Shown here one piece after another: positions 19,037-27,787 of a stretch of 64,000 nt of DNA. Where the stretch lies: NCBI RefSeq assembly GCF_000210295.1, contig NC_026744.1, positions 4,230,617 through 4,294,616 of the forward strand, given 5' to 3'. Each line of letters starts with the position of its first letter. The first letter of the stretch is position 1. The position numbers and the translations under genes are program-made. The notes under the pieces are model-generated. The model had not been told where the DNA came from. It worked only from the letters and a program-made list of their open reading frames with translations, and did not search any database. Origin of the DNA: Trypanosoma brucei gambiense DAL972 (taxonomy: Eukaryota; Euglenozoa; Kinetoplastea; Trypanosomatida; Trypanosomatidae).

Positions 19037-22000
19037 ATGTTTTGTTGTAAAGTGGTTGCCCGTGATACCAAACCTATGAGTGTTCTCATGGACTTCTTCC
19101 GACCTAAGCACTCGCTTCGCATAAGCAATGATGTCGGGGATCCATGTGTCTCGCAACTGTGGTAAATCTGCGGCCTTTTTGGCCATTTCATCGCAAACCT
19201 CATTCCGTTTCACGCCACAATGGCCAAACACAAATTGCAGTCGGATACGTATCTTCCTTCTCTGAACTTGAAGCAGAAGCCTCCATAGTCGTCTTAGAAT
19301 TGGGTCCGTTACGGCTAGGGGGCCTATCTGCAGTGCTGTTAACATTGACAGCGAGTCAGAGAAGATGGACAACCTGCTCGGTGTGCTTCTGTATGCCGGA
19401 AGCCATTTCAGCAGCCGTTGCAGTCCTATCTCTAATGCTACGCATTCCGCTCTGTAACTGCATGAGAGTTCCCCTGCTCCGGTCTTGGGTGCACAAATCA
19501 GCGTGTTGTTTCTATAGAGCAGTGCAGCTGCTCCGGACTTCTTACCGAGGGACACGGATCCATCAGTCCACAATTCGTAGTGCTCTCGCCGCGGTGGCTC
19601 CTTCCCCCTCCGTGCAAAATGCCGTGCAATCCGCTTTTCGGAAACCTCCCTTTTGACATCGTCAGGGTCATCAGCGCACACAGGCTTTATCTGCGTGTGA
19701 AATATCGGTCGGCAGCTGTGGCGGAGCGTCGATGTCTCTAGTGGGTGCTCTCGTGGCTCAATGCGGAGGTGGGGATAAGACCGCATGATGCGGGAATGTA
19801 GGGCTCTGACTGGGTGTTTGTTGTGGTATACTTTTTCAGCACCGCGGCGCAAACATCTGCCTCGCGACTCACACATCAGCATGAATTTCATACTGCGCAC
19901 AAGAGTGGTCGTCTTGAGTGGCAGGAGGTTTTCTTCCAGCAGAGAGTCCTCTTTGCGCGTCCCATGCGGTATGCCGGCTATGATGCGACTGGCTTTGTGT
20001 TGTGCTGATGCAAGGAGGTCGCGACTTCGTTTCGAAGCGTCCCAGTACCATACCTCAATGCCATACATGGTGTGTGCCTGTACGAGTGCTAGATAAAAAG
20101 ATCTCAGTACTTGTCGTCTTGGCCCCCATGTAGAAGCTGAGATGGCTGCTATCTGCAGTAGTCGGAAGTCCATCTTGCGTCTCGTTTCGGCCGCATGTGT
20201 TGCCATCCCCTGCAGACACTGGAATGTTACTCCTAGAAGCTTCGGTGTCCTGTCAGCTCCTATTCTTTCGCCGTCCAGTTGTAATGTAAGGGGGTGGCGC
20301 TCTATACATCCGAAGAGTGTGCACTTCGTTTTCGCTACGTTGACAGACATGAAGTACTCTTTTGACCACTGTAACACCACGTTTAGACCGCACTGTAGTG
20401 TGTGGTTGATGACATCCCTCTCTGTGGGCCTCGCAAGTAGCGTTAGGTCGTCTGCAAAGAATCCGTGCTGCAGTAACGGCACTTCTGCAAGGCGCTGCTG
20501 GCTCAACGAGTTCATGACAATAATGAACATGATTGGACCAAGGACAGTTCCCTGTGGCACTCCTCGCTCAAATGTTCTGCTTCTGGAAAGCTTCTCCTTG
20601 AATCTCACTCTGCCAGTTCGGTTACTCAGAAATGATACGCACCACTTCACAATGTGGGGTGATACCTTCATTCTGTGCATTTCCCTCGCAATTTTGTCGT
20701 GGTCTACTGTATCGAATGCCTTCTCGTAGTCGACGAATACAGCACCCATACGAGATTGGTGCGTGGGACGGCAGAGGGCAGTGCGGACGTGCAGGAGTTG
20801 TTCGAGCGTTGAGCATCCGGGGCGAAAGCCTGATTGCTGCGGCGTCAGCTGGGACTCAACAGTGTCTCTAAGTCTCGCGGCAATTATGCGTTCCATGACT
20901 TTGCAGAGACAGCTCGTGAGCGTCACAGGCCTGTAAGAATCGAGGTCCTCCGCCTTTTTTCCGGCCTTCAGGATGGGGATGATAACACCAGTCTTCCATG
21001 CAGGCGGCACGACTCCCGTTCGTAGGCTCTCATTGAATAGCCTCAGAACAACATTCAGCGCTGTTCTACCGAGATGTTGCAGTGTCTCGTTGTATAAGCA
21101 ATCAGGTCCGGCTGCGGATCCACTCGGTAGCAGTTTGATTGATCTCCGTAGTTCAGCCATCGTGATGGGACTGAACTCACTCGCTATCGTCTTTATGGGT
21201 GCCGGTGGGTGTGAGTCGGGGTGCCTTCTTGCGCGGGACGAGTACAGTTTACTGAACCTCTCAGCTTGACGGTAGTCCGTGATGGCCGCGTTATCAGCAA
21301 GTACAGCCGGTGTGGTTAGTGGTCGTGGCGCATATACCTTCTTGACAATGTGCCAACTGCAGCGGTCTGACACCGCAAGTCTGGAGCATAGCGTGCTCCA
21401 TCTCTTCTTTGTGGTACGGTCCAGGATCTGCTTACGCGTGGCTACCAACTTTTCCCTTCGGTGGGAGGGTCCGCATCCAGCGATCTCCTCATCGAGTTTC
21501 GCGAGCTCAGGTGTCCAATGCGGATGGCGGCGCTCAATTTCTGTTCCAGGGTGTTGACGTTCTTCTCTCTACCAATTTTCCTGCAGAGCTCGTCAACCTT
21601 GAGACGGAAATTTCTCCAGTCAGCTTTTAGCCATGCGTACATGGGCTTTCGAAGCCGCGGGCAACTCAGTGCATCTGTGCCGTCTCCAACGATAACGTCG
21701 AAAAATATGTGATGGTGATCGCTATCAGGAGAATACAGCGATGTCCACGTGTACACTGTGCAATTCCTTGACAGTGTCACATCAGGGGTGGACTCCTAGT
21801 GGTGGCGTGTGTACCTGGTGCACTCACCAGTGTTGCAGACCAGAAACTGGTTGTCAATGCACCACTGTGTGAGGGTTTCACCCTTGGTATTTGGTGGGCT
21901 CACGCGATCCCATGCCAACGCGTGTGCGTTAGCGTCTGCACCGATGAGCTGGGCACCGTCAGTCGTCAGAAGCGTATCTAGGTCAGTTTCCGTGAAGGTG

Positions 22001-22335
22001 TGTTTTGGTGGGATGTATGCCGAGGTGACAGTCAGCGCCGTTCCACGTGCAAGGTGAATTGTTGCATGCACTTGTTCAATGCGACCAACAACGGCCATAC
22101 CGGTCTCGACTGGTATGTCCTCCCTCACTAGTATTGATACACCACCTTCTTTGCAGTTACGAGCTATTCCGTGATGTTGGTAGCCAGCAACGCTAAAGCA
22201 AGCCGCCTCTCCAGGCGTCATCCTTGTCTCGCTCAACAGACAAAAGGCGATCCGCTCATCAACAAGGGTTTTGTGGAGTGCTAATCTCTTTCCTTGAGAT
22301 AGCCCGGCGCAGTTCCACAGCATCCCGCGCAACGA

Positions 22336-22383
22336 CGGGCCGGGATTCTCTTCCACATCACCGGACAGCAGCATCTTAGTGCG
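22336..22383 (-). other. 2A-like ribosome-skipping motif at ingi N-terminus
   Basis: Residues about 70-85 of the ingi protein read RTKMLLSGDVEENPGP, a perfect D-V-E-x-N-P-G-P consensus. In the related L1Tc and ingi elements this motif separates a short N-terminal peptide from the endonuclease during translation. It is intact in this otherwise broken copy. Confidence 0.85.
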
Positions 22384-22521
22384 GATGATACTGCTGATGG
22401 CACGCTGGCACGTGCCCAGGGACCGACAAATGAAAAACGGTGTCCCAGCAAGACGCTGCTGATCCCTGTGCTGTATGATGCCGTAGCCGGAGCAAAGCAG
22501 TGTTCCCCATGAAAGGAACTC

Positions 22522-22598
22522 TGCTGGCTCTTGGCTTCCCCCGATGATACGGGGTACTGGACCCTGGCACCACGTTGAGGTGGCCGGCATCGCCAGGG
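22522..22598 (-). promoter_or_regulatory. Ingi 5' conserved Pr77-type promoter region
   Basis: The first about 77 bp of the element match the signature shared by trypanosomatid ingi-clade retroposons. In L1Tc this region is an internal RNA polymerase II promoter and encodes a ribozyme in the RNA. Activity here is inferred from conservation only. It also overlaps the start of the ORF. Confidence 0.7.
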
Positions 22599-22609
22599 AG
22601 TAGAGATAA
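22599..22609. repeat. Ingi target-site duplication, 5' copy
   Basis: AGTAGAGATAA on the plus strand, immediately outside the conserved 5' end of ingi. It is identical to 17333-17343. Confidence 0.9.
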
Positions 22610-22950
22610 CCTCAGCCATTGCGGAGTACTTGTGGGGACCAAAGGTGTGTTAAGTGCGGGAGAAATTGGTCTTTTTGTCACATTCCCTACATGATGCCCC
22701 AAATTCGCATATGTCGCATACATGGTTGGGTGCTTCCTGATAAGTGTTGTCTAGGGCAGTGCAGCCGTCTTCCACTTGCAGTTTTTCTTCGTAGTTGCCA
22801 CTTGCCCAATTGCATTCGATTGTTGTTTTCAACTCCCCACTACACTATTGATGTGATGGCGCTTCCAATTTGTTTTTGGGGGTTGACTGCTGATATGCTC
22901 GGCATATTTTTCCCTTCTTCCAAAGGCTCTCTCTTCTATATGTTTGTTTG
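22610..22950. other. Loop DNA between ingi and the right repeat arm
   Basis: About 340 bp with no gene. Before the ingi insertion it was contiguous with the sequence left of 17333. A TTTG repeat (22941-22950) abuts the T13 tract at the arm boundary. Confidence 0.6.
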
Positions 22951-24838
22951 TTTTTTTTTTTTTGGGGGGGGGGCGCCACTCCGCCATATATATATATTCT
23001 CCTGTTTGCAAATACGCCAGGTGGGGCCCACCTGCCTCAGAAATACTTGGCTACACTTAAGACGCTTTCGGCCAACACTACCTTGGGCCATGGTGCCACC
23101 CCACATCCCTTTACCTTCTGCTCCGGAGTAAATGGCATGCGGCAATCACATGATGTTTCAGTTATATCGGAAGAAGTATCCCGTATCTCTCCATCTTCAG
23201 GTGCCGTACGGAACCCACACAAGCGATGTTGTGGGAAGTGACGCCCTCTCCATCGGCCAGCCGGTTGGTTAAATTTAGCAAAGCTCTCGTGAACAACTTT
23301 CAGTAACGCACTTTCACGATGGCGCTCCCCCTCCTTGGATTCATTCCATCTCTGCTCACTCCCTGTTGTAGAAGAAATGAGAGGCGTTACACGAACCAGC
23401 GTTGCCATGTATTGCACGACTCTCCGAACCCGTTGCTTATTTGCGCTCATGCTCTTACTATTGGCATCATTGTTTGCTCAGTGAGAGTCCCTTCTCCTAT
23501 TCCATTTTGCTGCGCAAATCCCTTTCAATTATCAACACGCTTGGATACAACTTGGCACCTAAAGCAAGTTTGTAACCGGTTTGGTTTCGGTTGCTATGAG
23601 TGCCTTAGCACGTATTTGCTGATGTGGCCCCATTGCTTCTTTCCCTTTTACTTCCTGCTATCCGCGACGTCCGGAATCATCGTTCCCTTTTCTGTGTTTA
23701 CGGACTCCCTCAAAACTATACAAATGTGTAAGAATGATCATGAGGGCGCCGTAGCAATAAGGGCGTCTGTGTGCACAAGTGGCTTCGGAGCCATATTTTA
23801 TTTCCCACCTACCCGTTTTTTTTTCAGCCTGCCAATGTTTTCCCCGCCGTATGCTTTACTTTCGAGTCGAATCGAGAGTGAAGCAAATTGCACTCGCAAC
23901 GCACCGCTGGATCACGAATCCTCTCTTCCTTTGATTAGTGAGGTGGAAGTGTCGTGAATCCTTCAGGAGGTGTTACTAGGTTTGGTCCACCCTTTACCGA
24001 CTTCCGCTGTTGATTCTAACGGGGTGTATCATCCACATTCTCGGCTCCACCCTCCGGTGTGTTTCTCCGTGAAAGCGGCTAAAGTTACTGGAAATGATGG
24101 CATAAAAACCGCACAGGGACGATTCCCTCCACCACCGTGGTGAGTTGTACCTTCTCGGGATGCTGCGATTTTGCCTCACGGTAACCTTCATAGTAATGTT
24201 CACGATTCGAGCCGGGAATATTATGGGGCAGTCTTTTCCCACTCTCCAGCACCAATGATGCCGCCCTCGTTTTCATTCCGGTCCGCCGCGCAGTGGGGAA
24301 AAGCGGAATGAATTAATACGAATGCGTATGCCTCTGCCGACTAGTGTCATAGTCAGTCAACTTCCATGTGTGGCAGGCGGTTCCCACCTTGAATTCGAGT
24401 GGAGCTTGTTTTAAAGGGCTACAAAGAATGACATGTAGTTTGTAAAATATGGCTACTTTTGTCTTACACACGGATCCGTCCTTTATTTCTTTCCGGTAAC
24501 TTTCACGGTACCATCTACAGTGACACACCCTCCCTGAACAATAGTTGTATGATAATCTTCTGGCATTTCGCTACCCATCTACTCTTTTACTCAGCGTACC
24601 GAAGGAAACAATATTTGCACTGGAGGATGTTTCTGGCCTTACAAATACATCTGTCCACAGTGATTTGTTTGCTTTTTTTCCTTTGTATCTACGATTCATC
24701 ACTTTGTATGCACTACTTCCTTTTTCATTTGATTGGAGGGGGGGGAGGGACTCATCATTTAGTCCTCATAGAGGAGGAAATGTTTATGTGCATTTCGAGG
24801 CCCCCCCCCAAAAAAAAGAAAGCATGTGTCGCTTATCT
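22951..24838 (-). repeat. Right arm of the 1.89-kb inverted repeat
   Basis: Reverse complement of 12059-13947 with over 99% identity by eye. The inner limit is a T13-G10 tract (22951-22973). The outer limit is GCATGTGTCGCTTATCT ending at 24838, preceded by a C9-A8 tract (24801-24817). Differences from the left arm include single-base changes near 24256, 24034, 23971 and 23903, a two-base indel near 24710 and changes in homopolymer length, so the two arms are distinct loci. The mirrored 212-codon frame is at 23319-23957, plus strand. Confidence 0.95.
23319..23957 (+). CDS. Hypothetical 212-residue ORF in the right repeat arm
   Basis: This is the mirror copy of the frame at 12939-13577, also intact from ATG to stop. 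Here it is antisense to the polycistronic unit, so it is unlikely to be expressed as protein from read-through transcription. Its intactness probably reflects the very recent duplication or conversion of the arms rather than selection. Confidence 0.15.
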   Translation: MALPLLGFIPSLLTPCCRRNERRYTNQRCHVLHDSPNPLLICAHALTIGIIVCSVRVPSPIPFCCANPFQLSTRLDTTWHLKQVCNRFGFGCYECLSTYLLMWPHCFFPFYFLLSATSGIIVPFSVFTDSLKTIQMCKNDHEGAVAIRASVCTSGFGAIFYFPPTRFFFSLPMFSPPYALLSSRIESEANCTRNAPLDHESSLPLISEVEVS

Positions 24839-26137
24839 CCAGTGTTTTAATTTTATATATCGCATCGGCAGTCGGCCCGTAATGATTGGAGTTGCTACTG
24901 AAGCAAAATGGGGATAATACCGGGTGTGCAACAACTTGGCTGTGATATGGAAAGGTTTTTTTTTGCCCGCTCATATCTCCTTTCTTCCCGATTCTCCTTT
25001 TTTTTGTTTCTTTCCCTCCGTTGGGTCGAAGCATATCCACAAACTCGCAGTATGGAATCTAAAGCAAACCAGTTGCATTGTTAGTTAATATGCTTTTTTT
25101 TTTTCCGCATTTCGCAACTCCTAAAGAAGCGTGAGCGCAAAAAAAAAACCCCGGCGGGAGCGGAAGTAGGAATAAGTGAATGTCGACCACATCACATCTG
25201 CGCTGGGGCAACTTCTACACTGCAATTGTACAAACGAGAAGTAAAATGAGAACCGGAAGGGTGAGAGAATAATTAACAAGAAAAAAAAAGGAAAACGGCT
25301 CCTACGAGACGACATATTCAAAAATATGTTGCATCGGTTGAGGTGGCAACACACCAACAACCAGTGGGACGGCAGGGCTTCGCATGACGAATGGGAGGAG
25401 ACGCGTTTTCTTGAAGTTTCATTCCCCCCAAAATGTTATTCATTTTTCCCCTTTTTATGATGGTTTACATTCGAAAAAAAAAAATAATAATAATAACAAT
25501 AATGACATCAACAATAGTTTAAGGAATGTCCCTTGACAAAATATAAATACATGAAGAGAAGGAAAGGAAAGGGAGGGGCTCATGTTGAAATGCAGCACAC
25601 ATTTATCATCATTACCGCTTTGTGTTTCATTCGATTATGGGACTCACTACACCTTTTAATCCTCCTTCATTGGGAACATGAAAGTCGATGTAAAGTAAAG
25701 TGAAGGAGACATAGCGGACATAAACGAGTAAATGTTGAAACGCAATTCACTTTTTTCTTCCCACTTGGAAAGTCCCTCTGTTGTTCATTAGGTCGTCCCA
25801 TATTCCTTTTCATTTCCTTCTCCCTTTACAAATAATAATAGTAATAATATATCACGCAAAAGTGAGTGATATACAAGTGGAAAATAAATAAATAAACAAA
25901 TAAATAAATAAATACGAGACGCTCGATTTAAGGTACATTTCAAAAAAAAAAAGGAAAAAAAAGGGATCATGGCGCTAACAGAAAAAGAAAAAAAGAGGAA
26001 ACGCTTGTATCGTCTCTCGCACAATTTCCAAGGGGTCACTCTCACTAACATTTTCTACATTCATCCCCTCACTTCGTTTCATAACTCCCTCTTACTTTCC
26101 CCCTTTCTTTTTCCCTTCAGCATTTTAAAAGATTACA
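24839..26137. other. Non-coding DNA right of the inverted repeat
   Basis: 1.3 kb without a gene. It should hold the 3' UTR of the coiled-coil gene that ends at 26138. It has many homopolymer A or T runs, an AAT-type run near 25480-25500 and a TAAA microsatellite at 25881-25914. Confidence 0.6.
25881..25914. repeat. AAAT tetranucleotide microsatellite
   Basis: Imperfect tandem AAAT units, one of them AAAC. Located in the likely 3' UTR of the coiled-coil gene. Confidence 0.75.
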
Positions 26138-26536
26138 TCATGATGTTTGAGCGGGCCCATTCGATCCATTTTCAGGAGCTGCCGCCGTTGCACCAGCTGG
26201 CAGAAGCCCCAGTGGGGACGCGTGATCTGCAGGACCCCATTTCCGCAATGTCTCCAATTTTTCTTTTATTTCGCTCATCTGCTCTGCCAACCTGGAACGG
26301 GTTAACTTCACTTTATCCAACTTCGCCTTTACGTCCTTTTCCGCCTTTTCAATTTCTGCTCTTTGCTTTGCAAGTTCCTTCTGTTTGTATTGCAGCTCCT
26401 TTGAGTTCTTCTCACACAAACCGTCTTCCGTCCTCATTTCCCCGAGGAGTTCGGTGAAGAGGTCGATGTTTTGCTTCCGGAACTCCGCCTCACGCCGTGA
26501 AATGACGGCTTGCATCTCAACAAGCTTGCGATCCAT
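26138..26536 (-). CDS. Small coiled-coil protein
   Basis: An ATG-started protein of 132 residues. Residues about 1-97 are a continuous charged helix (for example LQYKQKELAKQRAEIEKAEK) predicted as coiled coil. The C-terminal 35 residues are Pro/Ala/Gly-rich and probably disordered. I do not recognise the family. Small proteins of this kind in trypanosomes often belong to the flagellum, basal body or kinetochore, but nothing here proves any of these. It is the first gene on the right side of the inverted-repeat island and lies between it and CARP1. Confidence 0.75.
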   Translation of the reverse strand: MDRKLVEMQAVISRREAEFRKQNIDLFTELLGEMRTEDGLCEKNSKELQYKQKELAKQRAEIEKAEKDVKAKLDKVKLTRSRLAEQMSEIKEKLETLRKWGPADHASPLGLLPAGATAAAPENGSNGPAQTS

Positions 26537-27787
26537 AATTCAGAGTGTTTTGTTTGCCCTTGTGTTCTTTTTTCTTTCCCACTTCTCGTTCTCTTGTTTT
26601 GACTTTTCACTGGCCTCTTTACTCTGCTAGTAGAAACGCGTTCCAAACGAATGAGCAGAAGGTTTCGCTTGCACACTAGCTCACAATTTCGGCTACAGTA
26701 TAACTACGCTGTGGGATTGGATTCGTTAAAGTGTGAGTAGTCCTTTCCTCCTTTACGTCGCTAATGTTTGGTTTGCTTTTAAATAACAGAAACTTACACA
26801 GCAAAACGAAATGGAATAACCGCAAGTATGTTGTTGTTCAGAAAATGATTCGCTGTTGAGACGGCCTCAGTCGAACCACTTTGTACAAAAATACAAAGAG
26901 ACGCATGTACATATAAATAAATAAATAAATATATATATATATATGTATTGCCTTGAATAGACCATACGTGCACATGTGAATAATACATATAACATACTGC
27001 CCATACATTGCGGGGACCAAATCAGTCACCGGACATCAAAAACAAAAACACAACACTGTAACGGTTTCTTCTACACGAACCAAACCATTTCCGTTCCTCT
27101 CCTTTGTCCCCCCTCTCTCTCTTCCATTACTTCTAAGGAAAGAATATATAAGGCAACTCCCTCCAACGAAATATGAACAAAGAAAATGAACTCCACACAC
27201 CGTATCAAAAAACCAAATATAGTAATAATAATAACAATACAATAAATAAATAAAATTACACAGCAATGCAGAAGAGAAAAATTAACACGCAAAAATTTAA
27301 GCACATGCATTTTTTTTCTTTTTTTTCTTTTGCTACATTACATAGCATGATAGGAATGTGATTTAACAAACAAACAAAAAGATCTCATAGAAGTGTGGGG
27401 TGTGAGTGAGGAGGAGTGACGAGAAGGGAAGATATGGAAGAAGGGTGGCGAGAAAGAAGAGAAAAGAGAGGAAATGAGATGAAAGGCACCGCTCAAAAAA
27501 CACAAAAAACAAGTGAGAGACCATCTTGTTGATATGCAACCCGCTGCTGCGTAACGTGCGTGTTTTCTCTTCTCTTCTTTTTTCTTTTTATTATTTTGAA
27601 TCGGTTGACACTTGTCCATGCGCTAAAACACTTCCTCAGGTACCGCTGATGTTCTCCTCTTAGTGTTGTATCCCTCGATGCCAGCACACATATTTCATTT
27701 TCTCCTTTTCTCTCCCTTAGCATCTTTTCTGTTCCGCCTCGCCCTGTTCCAAAGGGTGTCCGCTTCACATTTTTCAATTATTCACTG
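26537..27787. other. Intergenic region, coiled-coil gene to CARP1
   Basis: 1.25 kb without a gene, containing the CARP1 3' UTR and the 5' region of the coiled-coil gene. A mixed AAAT/AT microsatellite lies at about 26914-26944. Long purine and pyrimidine runs are present near 27300-27480. Short frames show no domains. Confidence 0.6.
26914..26944. repeat. AAAT and AT microsatellite
   Basis: Four AAAT-type units followed by about eight AT dinucleotides, in non-coding DNA. Confidence 0.75.

Larger units (their letters stand above)
17493..22590 (-). pseudogene. Ingi polyprotein (2A, APE endonuclease, RT, RNase H, zinc fingers), disrupted
   Basis: The ORF begins at an ATG nine bases into the element. 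In order it has an N-terminal 2A-type motif, an AP-type endonuclease (WNCAG, SETR, GADANAH and SDHHH segments) and a reverse transcriptase (FVDYEKAFDTVDHD, GVPQGTVLGP and FFADDLTLL, with the catalytic Asp pair). It then has RNase H (LWTDGSVSLG, SYRAECVALE, FSDSLSM and a late HCG..NEVCDE block) and C-terminal C2H2 fingers (CTEC..H, CDLC..H..H, CGVC..H..H, CPTC..H..H). Three breaks are visible: an in-frame TAG at 21796-21798 inside the endonuclease, a one-base frameshift near 21540, and a frame change across the N-gap at 18890-19036. This copy cannot make a full-length product, but its RNA can still be transcribed. Confidence 0.95.
17344..22598 (-). mobile_element. ingi: Ingi non-LTR retrotransposon
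   Basis: A full-length ingi, about 5.25 kb including an assembly gap, in the same direction as the surrounding genes. The 5' end (CCCTGGCGATGCCGGCCACC, read from 22598) is the conserved start shared by ingi, RIME and L1Tc. The 3' end is a 15-base poly(A) (T-run at 17344-17358 on the plus strand). An 11-bp target-site duplication (17333-17343 and 22599-22609) proves insertion by target-primed reverse transcription. The single ORF encodes endonuclease, reverse transcriptase, RNase H and C2H2 zinc fingers but is broken. It lies in the loop between the large inverted repeats. Confidence 0.97.

Noticed and set aside
23037..23450. 137-codon minus-strand frame in the right arm
   Set aside because: Antisense to the 212-codon frame; the left arm has it interrupted and no domain is present.
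12059..24838. Inverted repeat as assembly artefact
   Set aside because: The arms carry several distinguishing substitutions and indels, the flanks differ, and an insertion with a duplication sits in the loop. A false join would more likely be identical. Not fully excluded without long reads.
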